A stretch of 56,751 bases of DNA from Sulfidibacterium sp964549335 (GCA_964549335.1 CAZJUQ010000051.1:1-56751); one strand, 5' to 3'. Counted from the stretch's first letter, positions 42,275 through 51,081 are shown. The notes: generated from the sequence alone by a model not told the origin. Numbers and translations: made by a program.

Positions 42275-43537
42275 TTAAAAAATTAACGATTTGCCTTTTG
42301 GCGCACGTTTGTTGCTCAGTTTTTTCAACATGTTTTTGTCTTTTTCGCTAAGTATAAAAGGATTACCGCGAATAATAAGCATATTCAAATCGTCACGGTT
42401 TATCAAATTCCAAGGCAAATATTCCAAATTGTTAAATCCCAAATCAACCTCTTTTAATTCGGGAAGAGCGGATAAATCGGGAATGGAAAAAATTTTGTTG
42501 TGGTCGAGTCCCAATCTTTGCAGTTTTTTAAACCGGATAAACCATTTCGGAATAAAAGTGAGATTGTTGTGGTGAAGGTACAAATATTTTAAATTTTCAA
42601 GGTTTTTCATGGTGTCGGGCAATAAACCGATATGGTTGTATGCCAGGTAAAGTTGTTTTAATTTCGTCAAATTTCCTATTCCTTCAGGTATTTTGTTTAG
42701 GTTGTTGTAATAAAAATCAAGTTCTTCAAGATTTTTCAAATAAAATATTCCGGAAGGAATTACGGTAAAGTTGTTTTTGTAAAAAATCAGCGATTTCAAC
42801 CCTGTCAACTCTTTAAACGACCGGGGTATTGCACAAATATTATTACTTCCAAGGTTCAACCGTTTAGTTTTTTGCAGTTTGTTAATGTTCCCGGGTATTT
42901 TCCTGATATTGTTGGCTCCAAGCAGTATAACCTCTATGTTTTTAAGACGGTTAACACTTCTTTTGTCGAACAACACATCATTATAATTGAGGTTAATCTC
43001 TTTCAACGAGTCCAAACGCAAAATAAATTTAGGAATACGTTTTATATGGTTATTGCTCAGGTTCAGGGTTTTAAGGTTTTTGAGCCTGCGCAACGAACGG
43101 GGTATCCGTTTCAAACCGTTATCCTTCAGTATCAATGTCTCTATATTGTTGTTTCTCGGAAAACGCAACCTTTTTATTTTATTTTTTTCCAGAATAACGG
43201 TTTTTAGATTTTTTGCGCCAAAACTCTTTTTCCCTATTTTCTTCAACTTGTTTTCCGCTAAATTCAGCGTTTCCAGCTCTGCAAATTTCGAAATGTCGGG
43301 CACCTTGTCATATCCCGAAGCGCTTAAATCAAGATTTATCATCGAAGCGGCAGGGGTGTACATTAAAATACTGTCGTTTTCTTTTCTTTTGATTAAGGCT
43401 TTTTGTTCCGATATTTGTTGCCACACTGTCCGCAACGAATCGTACTCTATTTTGTTGTAACCGGGTGCTTTTGCAACTTCCTGCGAAAAGAGCGTGTTGT
43501 TAATAATTATTAAAACCAGGATTAAAGGTTTTTTCAT
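42275..43537 (-). CDS. Secreted leucine-rich-repeat protein
   Basis: This 420-residue protein has a signal peptide (KKPLILVLIIINNTLFSQE). I start it at the ATG at 43537, since the longer frame would begin with TTG. From about residue 70 it holds roughly 14 leucine-rich repeats of about 23 residues, of the type LKTLNLSNNHIKRIPKFILRL. The consensus LxxLxLxxNxIxxIP is that of the SDS22/typical bacterial class. Such solenoids bind proteins. No other domain, anchor or sorting signal is obvious; the C-terminus is Lys-rich. The role is unknown. Confidence 0.9.
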   Translation of the reverse strand: MKKPLILVLIIINNTLFSQEVAKAPGYNKIEYDSLRTVWQQISEQKALIKRKENDSILMYTPAASMINLDLSASGYDKVPDISKFAELETLNLAENKLKKIGKKSFGAKNLKTVILEKNKIKRLRFPRNNNIETLILKDNGLKRIPRSLRRLKNLKTLNLSNNHIKRIPKFILRLDSLKEINLNYNDVLFDKRSVNRLKNIEVILLGANNIRKIPGNINKLQKTKRLNLGSNNICAIPRSFKELTGLKSLIFYKNNFTVIPSGIFYLKNLEELDFYYNNLNKIPEGIGNLTKLKQLYLAYNHIGLLPDTMKNLENLKYLYLHHNNLTFIPKWFIRFKKLQRLGLDHNKIFSIPDLSALPELKEVDLGFNNLEYLPWNLINRDDLNMLIIRGNPFILSEKDKNMLKKLSNKRAPKGKSLIF

Positions 43538-43599
43538 AAAATTTTTAATATTAGACAAATAAAACAATAAAGAACGGTCTTGTCATTAAACAGATAAAA

Positions 43600-43607
43600 C
43601 AAACGTA
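43600..43607 (-). promoter_or_regulatory. -7 box of the LRR gene
   Basis: The minus strand reads TACGTTTG (TAnnTTTG), 62 bases upstream of the ATG at 43537. It is back to back with the tRNA-Leu promoter. Confidence 0.4.
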
Positions 43608-43649
43608 AAATCTTTTTTAAATATTGCTTTCGTGTCATTAAAAAAGTAT

Positions 43650-43657
43650 TATTTTTG
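43650..43657 (+). promoter_or_regulatory. -7 box of the tRNA-Leu promoter
   Basis: TATTTTTG (TAnnTTTG) ends 20 bases before the mature tRNA 5' end. Confidence 0.6.
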
Positions 43658-43677
43658 CAGCCCGTATAATTAAAAAA

Positions 43678-43764
43678 GCCCGAGTGGCGGAATTGGTAGA
43701 CGCGCTGGTCTCAAAAACCAGTGAGGTAACACTCGTGCCGGTTCGACCCCGGCCTCGGGTACCA
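43678..43764 (+). tRNA. tRNA-Leu (anticodon CAA)
   Basis: An 87-base class II tRNA folds by eye. The acceptor GCCCGAG pairs with CTCGGGT with a G-U first pair. The D arm carries TTGGTAGAC, and the anticodon stem CTGGT/ACCAG holds loop CTCAAAA with anticodon CAA, reading UUG. The long variable arm is TGAGGTAACACTCGT, and the T arm is GCCGG/CCGGC with TTCGACC. The terminal CCA is encoded. A terminator follows directly. Confidence 0.96.
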
Positions 43765-43770
43765 AAAAAG

Positions 43771-43798
43771 GAGGTTGTATTTTACAGCCTCTTTTTTT
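43771..43798 (+). terminator. Terminator after tRNA-Leu
   Basis: GAGGTTGT (43771-43778) pairs with ACAGCCTC (43784-43791), with one T-G wobble and a 5-base loop, followed by a run of T. Confidence 0.85.
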
Positions 43799-43949
43799 TA
43801 TAAAAAATTTTCGGAAATCAGAAAACCCGCCATGTTTCATGCCCTTACACCGGCACAAAATCCACCTGTTTTACCGCATCGTAAAAACAACAACAGGTTT
43901 TAACAATTGTTAAGCAAACACAACAGTCAAAAAAACATTTTATAATTCT

Positions 43950-43957
43950 TACCTTTG
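43950..43957 (+). promoter_or_regulatory. -7 box of the CtpA-type protease gene
   Basis: TACCTTTG (TAnnTTTG) ends 33 bases upstream of the ATG at 43991. Confidence 0.5.
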
Positions 43958-43990
43958 CCGCATATATTCATCCAATAACAATTATTATTT

Positions 43991-45613
43991 ATGACAAACG
44001 GCAAGAACGGTTATAGAATTTATATGCCCATTGCATTTGCTTTGGTGCTTGTGGCGGGTATTTTACTCGGTTCGTTACTCGGCGGCGGCGAAAACTCCAT
44101 GGTAAAAAATTTGTTGCCCGTTTCGACAAACAACTGCGGTAAGGTTGACAATTTAATACGTTACATCGACAACAATTATGTTGACAGTGTAAAACCCGTT
44201 GAGCTTGAAACCGATGCCATTAAAGGCTTGCTTGAAGATTTGGACCCCCATTCGGCATACATTACCGCCGACGAATTTCACGACATAAACGACCCCCTTA
44301 TGGGCAGTTTCGAAGGAATAGGTATTCAATTCAGAATAGAACACGATACCATTATGGTTGTGAACACCATTCCCGGCGGACCTTCCGAAAAAGTGGGACT
44401 GATGGCAGGCGACCGCATAGTGAAAATAAACGACACCCTACGCGTAGGAAAAAAAATAAACAATACCATTGCCATCCACAAACTGAAAGGCCCGAAAGGG
44501 ACAAAAGTAAAAGTAACCGTTTACCGCAGGGGAGTACCCAAAATGCTCCAATTTACCATTACACGCGATGTGATACCCACCTACAGCCTCGATATTGCAT
44601 ACATGGTTAACGACAGCCTTGGATATATTAAATTGAACAAATTTTCCGCCACCACTCACAAAGAGTTTTCCGGTGCCGTCGAAAAATTAAAAAAAGAGGG
44701 CATGGTAAAGCTTATTCTCGATTTGCGAGGTAATCCCGGAGGATTTTTACAGGCAGCCATCGATATTGCCGACGAATTTTTGCCCGACGGAAAGTTAATT
44801 GTCTATACCGAAGGGTTGCACCGCCCCAGACGCTACGCATTTGCAACCGCCAAAGGACAACTCGAAAATACCGATGTTGCCGTTTTAATAGACGAAGGTT
44901 CGGCTTCGGCAAGCGAAATTGTTACCGGCGCACTTCAAGACAACGATGTGGGTGTGGTTATCGGAAGACGCTCCTTCGGCAAGGGACTGGTACAGGAACA
45001 AATCCCCTTTTCCGACGGCTCGGCGTTACGGCTTACCGTGGCACGGTACTATACCCCTACCGGAAGATGTATTCAAAAACCCTATAAAAAAGACGACTTT
45101 AAAGATTATTACAAAGAGGCTTACCAACGTTATATCGACGGCGAAATTGAAAATCCCGACAGTATCCACTTCAACGACTCGCTGAAATATACAACACCGA
45201 AAGGCAAAACGGTTTACGGCGGCGGCGGTATCATGCCCGATATTTATGTGCCTCTGCTATCTGATACCGTTCATTCTTTCTACAACATTATGGTAAACAA
45301 AGGTTTGGTATATCAGTTCGCCTTCGATTACACCGACAGCCACAGACAGCAACTGAACAAATTTAAAGACTTCGAAAGTTTCGACAAAGGTTTTGAAATG
45401 ACCGACAAAATGTTCGACAACCTTGTGGCATATGCCAAAGAGAAAGGTATTAATCAGTCCGAAAGAAAAATAAAATTATCAAAAGAAAAGATAAAAATAT
45501 TGTTTAAAGCATATGTGGGTCGTAATGTCCTCGACGAAAAAGGATTTTATCCCATTTACCACAAAATAGACAACATCTTTAAAAAGGCCGTTGAGGTGAT
45601 GAACAACCGTTAA
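43991..45613 (+). CDS. ctpA: C-terminal processing peptidase, S41 family (CtpA/Prc type)
   Basis: This 540-residue periplasmic protease has an N-terminal signal/anchor (residues 9-28) and a short helical region. A PDZ domain follows (about residues 88-170, starting GSFEGIGIQFRI), then the S41 catalytic core. The nucleophile Ser is in IDEGSASASEIVTGALQDND, and the catalytic Lys is in GRRSFGKGLVQEQ. The block YYTPTGRCIQKP is typical of the family. These enzymes trim or degrade envelope proteins from their C-terminus. A weak hairpin (AAAACC/GGTTTT, 45612-45628) follows the stop. Confidence 0.95.
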   Translation: MTNGKNGYRIYMPIAFALVLVAGILLGSLLGGGENSMVKNLLPVSTNNCGKVDNLIRYIDNNYVDSVKPVELETDAIKGLLEDLDPHSAYITADEFHDINDPLMGSFEGIGIQFRIEHDTIMVVNTIPGGPSEKVGLMAGDRIVKINDTLRVGKKINNTIAIHKLKGPKGTKVKVTVYRRGVPKMLQFTITRDVIPTYSLDIAYMVNDSLGYIKLNKFSATTHKEFSGAVEKLKKEGMVKLILDLRGNPGGFLQAAIDIADEFLPDGKLIVYTEGLHRPRRYAFATAKGQLENTDVAVLIDEGSASASEIVTGALQDNDVGVVIGRRSFGKGLVQEQIPFSDGSALRLTVARYYTPTGRCIQKPYKKDDFKDYYKEAYQRYIDGEIENPDSIHFNDSLKYTTPKGKTVYGGGGIMPDIYVPLLSDTVHSFYNIMVNKGLVYQFAFDYTDSHRQQLNKFKDFESFDKGFEMTDKMFDNLVAYAKEKGINQSERKIKLSKEKIKILFKAYVGRNVLDEKGFYPIYHKIDNIFKKAVEVMNNR

Positions 45614-45629
45614 AACCATACCGGTTTTT
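45612..45629 (+). terminator. Weak possible terminator after ctpA
   Basis: AAAACC and GGTTTT form a 6-bp stem with a 5-base loop and end in five T residues. The stem has only two G-C pairs. Confidence 0.35.
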
Positions 45630-45785
45630 AGCTGAAAAACAGATTATTACCGTCATACGACAGGAAAGGTTTCGAACCTGTATCCAATTCCGCTTCAATA
45701 TAAAAAGTTGATTTTTTAACAATAATAAATTGTCGGATAAAAATAATTTTTTGTACCTTTTGCGTCTCAATTAAAACTTAAAAAA

Positions 45786-46046
45786 ATGGACGAGATACCC
45801 ATTAGCAAGGAGGAGATGCTGCAAGCCATTGAATTTGACAGGGAAGAAGAGTGGGAAGAGGCTCTTCGTATTATGCAACACTACGATTCGCAAATATCAT
45901 GCTGGTTTAGGGCATACCTTTACCGTAAAGCCGGCGACGAATGGAATGCCAACTATTGGTACGACAAAGCCGGTAAAAAATATACACGCAAAAGTCTCGA
46001 ATCGGAACTTGAAGAGATAATGGAATTTGTTGAAAATTCCATGTAA
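45786..46046 (+). CDS. Small acidic conserved-looking protein
   Basis: This 86-residue protein is rich in Glu, Trp and Tyr and reads as four helices: SKEEMLQAIEFDREEEWEEALRIMQ, SQISCWFRAYLYRKAGDEWNANYWYDKAG and a C-terminal acidic helix. The pattern suggests a TPR/Sel1-like helical pair, but I recognise no named family. A near-match to the -7 box (TACCTTTTG with one extra T, at 45754-45762) lies upstream. Codon use looks like the neighbours. It precedes the trp leader but has its own start signals and is separated by 55 bases. Confidence 0.75.
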   Translation: MDEIPISKEEMLQAIEFDREEEWEEALRIMQHYDSQISCWFRAYLYRKAGDEWNANYWYDKAGKKYTRKSLESELEEIMEFVENSM

Positions 46047-46057
46047 TTGAACTTTTT

Positions 46058-46090
46058 TTTGCTTTTTAAAAAAATATTGTCTTATTTTTG
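46058..46090 (+). promoter_or_regulatory. Promoter of the trp leader-trpB unit
   Basis: A -33 TTTG (46058-46061) and -7 TATTTTTG (46083-46090) are spaced by 21 bases, a good Bacteroidetes promoter. Transcription would start about 46095, just before the leader ATG at 46102. Confidence 0.7.
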
Positions 46091-46101
46091 CAACCGGAAC
46101 T

Positions 46102-46179
46102 ATGGAAAAAAATATCAACATATTGAATTTTTGGTGGTGGCGTTACCGCGATAAAAGCAGTGACGTGAACCTGCCATAA
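46102..46179 (+). CDS. Tryptophan leader peptide (attenuator ORF)
   Basis: This is a 25-codon ATG frame with three consecutive Trp codons (46132-46140, context FWWWRYR), followed by a stop at 46177-46179. It starts within about 12 bases of a predicted transcription start and ends 24 bases before a strong terminator hairpin upstream of trpB. Three Trp in 25 codons is far above the usual frequency, and their adjacency is the hallmark of trp leader peptides. Ribosome stalling here when charged tRNA-Trp is scarce would control whether the terminator forms. The peptide itself probably has no function. No enterobacterial trpL similarity is needed or seen beyond the Trp run. Confidence 0.85.
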   Translation: MEKNINILNFWWWRYRDKSSDVNLP

Positions 46180-46203
46180 TATTTTTGTTGATAATGAAGA
46201 TAT

Positions 46204-46241
46204 AAAAGGCGTGTCGTTTACGGCACGCCTTTTTTGTTTTT
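46204..46241 (+). terminator. Attenuator terminator upstream of trpB
   Basis: A 13-bp stem (46204-46216 with 46221-46233, one T-G wobble) has loop TTTA and is followed by an interrupted T tract. It lies between the Trp leader peptide and trpB. A competing pairing is possible: TGCCATAA (46172-46179, covering the leader stop) with TTACGGCA (46218-46225), 7 of 8 pairs. That pairing would break the terminator. Confidence 0.85.
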
Positions 46242-46269
46242 ACACTTAACCATTTAAAATATTTTAGCA

Positions 46270-47625
46270 ATGAAAACAAAGAAAATTTTTTTGACGGAAA
46301 AAGAGATGCCGACGCAATGGTATAACATTCAAGCCGACATGCCGGAAGGCATGGAACCGCCGTTGCATCCGGCAACAAAACAACCGCTGGGACCCGACGA
46401 CCTTGCTCCTCTGTTTCCCATGGAACTGATAAAACAAGAGGTGTCGAAAGAGAGATACATAGATATCCCCGAAGAGGTGCAAGACATATATAAGATTTGG
46501 AGACCCAGCCCCCTGGTACGTGCATACAACTTCGAAAAACTTCTCGACGCCCCGGTTAAAATTTATTACAAAAACGAAAGCGTGAGTCCGGCAGGTTCGC
46601 ACAAACCCAACACCGCCGTTCCGCAGGCTTATTACAATTACAAAGAGGGGGTAAAAAAACTCACTACCGAAACCGGTGCCGGACAGTGGGGAAGCGCATT
46701 GAGTTTTGCCGCCAAATACTTCGGCATCGACCTCCAAGTGTTCATGGTGAAAATAAGCTTTTTACAGAAACCTTACCGCCAGTTTATGATGAATACATGG
46801 GGGGCAAAAGTTGTGCCTTCGCCGAGCACACTTACCGATGCGGGAAGAGACATTTTGAAACAAAATCCCGATTCGCCCGGCAGCCTCGGCATAGCAATAT
46901 CCGAAGCCGTGGAAATGGCGGTAAAAGACGAAAATACGAAATACTCCCTCGGAAGTGTGTTAAACCACGTGCTAATGCACCAAACCATAATAGGCGAAGA
47001 GGCCCTGAAACAATTTGAAAAAACCGGCGATTATCCCGATGTTGTTATAGGATGTTTCGGTGGAGGATCTAACTTTGCAGGGATTTCATTCCCTTTTGTC
47101 AGAAATAACATTCGCCAAAACCTTAAAACAAGAATTATCGCCGTGGAACCCGAATCGTGTCCCAAACTTACAAGAGGAAAATTTATGTACGACTTTGGCG
47201 ATACCGTCGGGTTAACACCACTGCTGGCAATGTACACTCTGGGACACAAATATATTCCTCCGAAAATCCACGCCGGCGGATTAAGGTACCACGGCGCGGG
47301 TCCCATTATCAGCCACCTGCTAAAACATAAATTGATAGAGGCTGCCGCAGTACACCAATTGGAAAGCTTTGATGCGGGAATAAAGTTCGCACGCTCCGAA
47401 GGAATTATCCCCGCTCCCGAAACAACACATGCCATTGCCCAGGTAATACGCGAAGCCGAAAAAGCAAAAAAGGAAGGAGTGAAAAAAACCATTGTATTCA
47501 ACTTCTCGGGTCACGGTCTTGTTGATTTGGCTGCGTACGACCAGTATTTAAGCGGTAAACTACACGACTACAGCATTACACAAGAGGAGATAGAAAAGAG
47601 TTTGGAGGCTTCAAAAGTAATTTGA
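46270..47625 (+). CDS. trpB: Tryptophan synthase beta chain, TrpB2 type
   Basis: This 451-residue PLP enzyme makes tryptophan from indole and serine. The PLP lysine is Lys112 in PAGSHKPNTAV, and the catalytic Glu is Glu134 in TTETGAGQWGSA. The phosphate site is GCFGGGSNF, and the C-terminus has FNFSGHGLVDLAAYDQYL. The N-terminal extension (MPEGMEPPLHPATKQPL) and lack of a TrpA partner mark the TrpB2 group, which in many organisms acts alone on free indole. The Trp-rich leader and terminator upstream argue that here it truly serves tryptophan supply. It ends at the terminator at 47647-47683. Confidence 0.95.
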   Translation: MKTKKIFLTEKEMPTQWYNIQADMPEGMEPPLHPATKQPLGPDDLAPLFPMELIKQEVSKERYIDIPEEVQDIYKIWRPSPLVRAYNFEKLLDAPVKIYYKNESVSPAGSHKPNTAVPQAYYNYKEGVKKLTTETGAGQWGSALSFAAKYFGIDLQVFMVKISFLQKPYRQFMMNTWGAKVVPSPSTLTDAGRDILKQNPDSPGSLGIAISEAVEMAVKDENTKYSLGSVLNHVLMHQTIIGEEALKQFEKTGDYPDVVIGCFGGGSNFAGISFPFVRNNIRQNLKTRIIAVEPESCPKLTRGKFMYDFGDTVGLTPLLAMYTLGHKYIPPKIHAGGLRYHGAGPIISHLLKHKLIEAAAVHQLESFDAGIKFARSEGIIPAPETTHAIAQVIREAEKAKKEGVKKTIVFNFSGHGLVDLAAYDQYLSGKLHDYSITQEEIEKSLEASKVI

Positions 47626-47646
47626 AAAGTCAAACCGGGTATTAAT

Positions 47647-47683
47647 AAAAAAGGGTTGCCACGTATTGAGGCCACCCTTTTTT
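47647..47683. terminator. Bidirectional terminator after trpB
   Basis: AAAAAAGGGTTGCC (47647-47660) pairs with GGCCACCCTTTTTT (47670-47683) with one mismatch around a 9-base loop. It serves trpB and the convergent DUF4136 gene. Confidence 0.88.
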
Positions 47684-47703
47684 AAATGAAAATAACATTA
47701 ATC

Positions 47704-48282
47704 CTATTTCTTTGTAACGGGATAACGGCGGAAAATGTGCGATATGGCTCTTGCAAGACGAACATCGCGCTTGTCGTAATTTTTCTTTACTTCTCCCACA
47801 CCGATACCTTGCCAAATCAATTTTTTTGTCTTTGAGTCGAAAATATCAATAATCAATGTCCCCTCTTTATAGTCAACTTTATGAATGGTTGTGGACGAAT
47901 ATCCCGGACCCCAACCGTAGCCGTAAGCCCAACCCGGCGAATAGTATCCCCAGCCGCCGCCGTAATATCCGTAGTGGTTGGTATAAGCCTGGTAACTTGT
48001 TTTGTTTTCGATAATCACAAATACCGAAACCACAAGATCGCCACCCTCTTCCTTATATTCGTATCCGCGACGTGTCATCTCCTCTTTTATCGACTCCAAA
48101 ATGGTCTTTTTATCCCATTCGCTTACAATTTCGTCGTTGTGTTTATCCCAAGGATAAAAACTGAAAGTTTTAAAACTTTTGAAATCCACATCACGATCCC
48201 AATGATTGGTTACTTTAAGGGTTCCGCATGATGATAATAACATCAACCCTGCAATAAATAACGGAAAAATTATTTTACGCAT
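47704..48282 (-). CDS. DUF4136 lipoprotein
   Basis: This 192-residue protein has a lipobox signal (LMLLSSCGTLKV) and matches DUF4136: SFKTFSFYPW, KKTILESIKEEMTRRGYEYKEEGGDLVVSVFV and TLIIDIFDSKTKKLIWQGIGVGEV. The middle is a Gly/Tyr-rich stretch (about residues 122-148), often seen as a variable insert in this family. The function of the family is unknown. It is probably an outer-membrane lipoprotein. Its own -7 box is at 48299-48306. Confidence 0.9.
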   Translation of the reverse strand: MRKIIFPLFIAGLMLLSSCGTLKVTNHWDRDVDFKSFKTFSFYPWDKHNDEIVSEWDKKTILESIKEEMTRRGYEYKEEGGDLVVSVFVIIENKTSYQAYTNHYGYYGGGWGYYSPGWAYGYGWGPGYSSTTIHKVDYKEGTLIIDIFDSKTKKLIWQGIGVGEVKKNYDKRDVRLARAISHIFRRYPVTKK

Positions 48283-48298
48283 AACTTTATGTTTTCGG

Positions 48299-48306
48299 CA
48301 AAGATA
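48299..48306 (-). promoter_or_regulatory. -7 box of the DUF4136 gene
   Basis: The minus strand reads TATCTTTG (TAnnTTTG), 17 bases upstream of the ATG at 48282. The rest of the gap to 48474 shows nothing I can support. Confidence 0.5.
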
Positions 48307-48474
48307 GTAATAAAAAAATTAACCCCTGTTTTTGCATATTCATCCTACGGCATGCAGGGCGAAAAAACCATGCAACAAGGCATAAACTGAAAAAGGCGCC
48401 AAAAATTCCCTGCCGCAACAACGGCATTGTTAATCGTTAATTTTATTGTCGTCGGCACCTGACTGCACGGCTAT

Positions 48475-50646
48475 TTAAAAGTCGTCGTCAACCGGCTCGA
48501 AATCGAGTTGACGGCGTTCAAGGTTTACGTTTTTTACAAGAACCTTTATTTTATCGCCGAGGCGGTAAATATTCCCGTAACGTTTACCTACAATTCTGTA
48601 ATTGTCCTCATCGAGATAATAAAAGTCGTCTTTCAAATTTTCATACCGTATCAATCCTTCGCTTTTGCTCACCACCAGTTCCACAAAGAGTCCCCATTTA
48701 CTCACTCCCGAAATCAAACCCTCGAAAACATGTCCCACTTTGTCGGTTAAAAACTCCACCTGTTTGTATTTTACCGAATCGCGTTCGGCATTTTGTGCTT
48801 TTCGTTCCATTTCGGAAGCATGTTTGCAAATCTCTTCGTAAGCATCTTTGCCTACCGACCTTTTTCCTTCGAGATAACGTTGTAAAAGACGGTGCACTAC
48901 CAAATCGGGGTAACGGCGTATGGGCGAAGTAAAATGTGTGTAATAGGGAAAGGCCAATCCGTAATGCCCGATGTTGTCGGTCGAATAATAAGCTTTTGCC
49001 ATTGTGCGTATGGCAATAGTCTCTATCATGTTCTCTTCGCCTTTTCCTTTTATCGCCTTAAAAAGTTTGTTGTACGAATTTGCAAGTGCTTCGCGCGATT
49101 GAATATTCAGGGTATATCCCAATTTGCTCAAAAATTGTACAAATGTGTTTAATTTTTCGGGATTGGGTTCGTCGTGTACCCGGTAAACAAAGGTTTTCGG
49201 TTTTCTGTTGTTTGCCGGTTTACCTATAAATGCCGCCACGCTTTTGTTTGCAAGAAGCATAAATTCTTCCACAAGGTGGTTAGCCTCTTTTTGCTCTTTT
49301 ACATAAGTTTCAACGGGTTTGCCGCTTTCGTCAAGCCTGAATTTTATTTCGGTTGACGTAAAATTAATGGAACCGTTGTTAAAACGTTCTTTTCTTAGTA
49401 TTTGAGCCAACCTGTTCAGCTGCAATATTTTTTCTTTGTATTGGCCTTCACCGGTTTCGATAATTTTTTGCACTTGGGCATAATTAAATCTCTTATGGGA
49501 ACGGATAACTGTTTTTCCGAACCATTGCCCCAGCACTTCGGCATTTTCGTTCATTTTAAAAACCGCCGAAAAAGTAAGTTTTTCCTCGTCAGGTCTTAAC
49601 GAGCATACTCCGTTCGAAAGTTTTTCGGGCAACATGGGAATAACCCTGTCAACAAGATAAACCGACGTGCCTCTTTTAAAGGCTTCGGCATCGAGAGGTG
49701 TGTCGGGTTTCACATAGTGCGATACATCGGCAATATGAACCCCTACCTCCCAAAGACCATCTTTGAGTTTGCGCAACGACAGGGCATCATCGAAATCTTT
49801 TGCATCCTCGGGGTCGATGGTGATTGTCCAAACATCACGAAAATCTTTTCTTTTTGAAATCTCGCTCTCTGTTATTCCCGCATTTATTTTTGCAGCCTCT
49901 TTTTCCACGGCTTTGGGAAACGAAAGCGGAAAGTCGTAATCGGCAAGAATGGATTTCATCTCCACATCATTATTTCCGGGTTTGCCGAGCACCTCCGTTA
50001 TCTCGCCGAAAGGGTTGTTTGAGTGTTCGGGCCAATCTATAATTTTCACCAAAACCTTATCGCCGTTTTTTCCTTTTTTCAAAGCACTTTGAGGAACAAA
50101 AATATCAAACGGCATAGCCTCGTTATCGGGAATTACAAATCCGAAATTCTTGCTCAGTTGCAATATTCCCACATATTTATCTTTGCGGCGTTCAAGCACT
50201 TCAACAATTTTGCCTTCGGTTTTGCGTCCGCGCCGTTTCGGAAAAAGCAAAACTTTTACGCGGTCTTCGTGCAAAGCATGATTTATATTGTTGGGAGCAA
50301 CATATATATCTTCGCCGCCGTTATCGGGAATAATGTATGCTTTTCCGGTACTTTTCATGTCAACGGTACCGGTAATATAGTGTTCTTCGGGAAGCAGGTC
50401 GGCAGCGGCTTCGGGATTAAGCACGAATTTTCCCCGCTTAACCTCTTGCAGTTCACCCGATTGCAACATCTCTTCGAGAATTTCGAAAATAAGTTGCTTG
50501 CCGGCTTTATCGCGAATTCCCAACAACGATGCTATCTGCTTGTTGTTGTATGCTCTGAAAGGGTTGTCAATAAATATTTTTAGGATAATTTGTGCAAGTG
50601 TGTTTTTGGGGTGTCGTTTGCGTTTTCCCCTCTTTTTTTTAGACAT
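48475..50646 (-). CDS. rnr: Ribonuclease R
   Basis: This 723-residue 3'-5' exoribonuclease degrades structured RNA. Domains in order are an N-terminal basic helix-turn-helix region (to about residue 75), two cold-shock OB domains, the RNB catalytic domain with TIDPEDAKDFDDALSLRKL (the Mg-binding Asp set) and HIADVSHYVKPDTPLD, and a C-terminal S1 domain (VGHVFEGLISGVSKWGLFVELV). The length is typical. It lies 57 bases downstream of the RidA gene on the same strand but has its own -7 box at 50668-50675. Confidence 0.96.
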   Translation of the reverse strand: MSKKKRGKRKRHPKNTLAQIILKIFIDNPFRAYNNKQIASLLGIRDKAGKQLIFEILEEMLQSGELQEVKRGKFVLNPEAAADLLPEEHYITGTVDMKSTGKAYIIPDNGGEDIYVAPNNINHALHEDRVKVLLFPKRRGRKTEGKIVEVLERRKDKYVGILQLSKNFGFVIPDNEAMPFDIFVPQSALKKGKNGDKVLVKIIDWPEHSNNPFGEITEVLGKPGNNDVEMKSILADYDFPLSFPKAVEKEAAKINAGITESEISKRKDFRDVWTITIDPEDAKDFDDALSLRKLKDGLWEVGVHIADVSHYVKPDTPLDAEAFKRGTSVYLVDRVIPMLPEKLSNGVCSLRPDEEKLTFSAVFKMNENAEVLGQWFGKTVIRSHKRFNYAQVQKIIETGEGQYKEKILQLNRLAQILRKERFNNGSINFTSTEIKFRLDESGKPVETYVKEQKEANHLVEEFMLLANKSVAAFIGKPANNRKPKTFVYRVHDEPNPEKLNTFVQFLSKLGYTLNIQSREALANSYNKLFKAIKGKGEENMIETIAIRTMAKAYYSTDNIGHYGLAFPYYTHFTSPIRRYPDLVVHRLLQRYLEGKRSVGKDAYEEICKHASEMERKAQNAERDSVKYKQVEFLTDKVGHVFEGLISGVSKWGLFVELVVSKSEGLIRYENLKDDFYYLDEDNYRIVGKRYGNIYRLGDKIKVLVKNVNLERRQLDFEPVDDDF

Positions 50647-50667
50647 ATAATCTCATTAAATTTTGCA

Positions 50668-50675
50668 CAAAGGTA
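50668..50675 (-). promoter_or_regulatory. -7 box of the rnr promoter
   Basis: The minus strand reads TACCTTTG (TAnnTTTG), 22 bases upstream of the ATG at 50646. Confidence 0.5.
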
Positions 50676-50703
50676 CGCAAATTATCCCTACCGACCTGTT
50701 ATA

Positions 50704-51081
50704 CTACTTTGCGGCAATAGTCTCTATCTCCACCAACACTCCGAGAGGCAATTCTTTTACCGCAAATGCCGCACGGGCAGGCGGGTTTTCGGGATAATAT
50801 TTTTCATAAACCGAATTCATCTCCCCGAAATTTGCCATATCGCTAAGCAGACATGTCGATTTCACAACATCATCGAATGTATATCCGGCTTCGTGCAATA
50901 TGGCTTCTATGTTTTTCATAACCTGCGTGGTTTGTTCTATAATTCCGCCTTCAACAATTTTTCCCGTTCCGGGATTTATGGGTACCTGACCCGAAATAAA
51001 CAAAAATCCCCCCTTTTCAACAGCCTGACTGTACGGTCCTATGGCTGCCGGTGCTTTCGACGTATTAATAATCCTTTTCAT
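50704..51081 (-). CDS. ridA: RidA family enamine/imine deaminase
   Basis: This 125-residue protein hydrolyses reactive 2-aminoacrylate formed by PLP enzymes. The family pattern is complete: APAAIGPYSQAVEKGGFLFISGQVPINPGTG near the start, the catalytic Arg in NPPARAAFAVKELPLGVLVEIETIA, and DVVKSTCLLSDM. It forms trimers in known members. In general it protects PLP-dependent metabolism, of which this window has two examples. It is upstream of rnr. Confidence 0.95.
   Translation of the reverse strand: MKRIINTSKAPAAIGPYSQAVEKGGFLFISGQVPINPGTGKIVEGGIIEQTTQVMKNIEAILHEAGYTFDDVVKSTCLLSDMANFGEMNSVYEKYYPENPPARAAFAVKELPLGVLVEIETIAAK

Noticed and set aside
48301..48474. Possible small ORF and terminator in the gap between DUF4136 and rnr
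   Set aside because: Only a 12-codon frame and weak imperfect repeats are present, none convincing.
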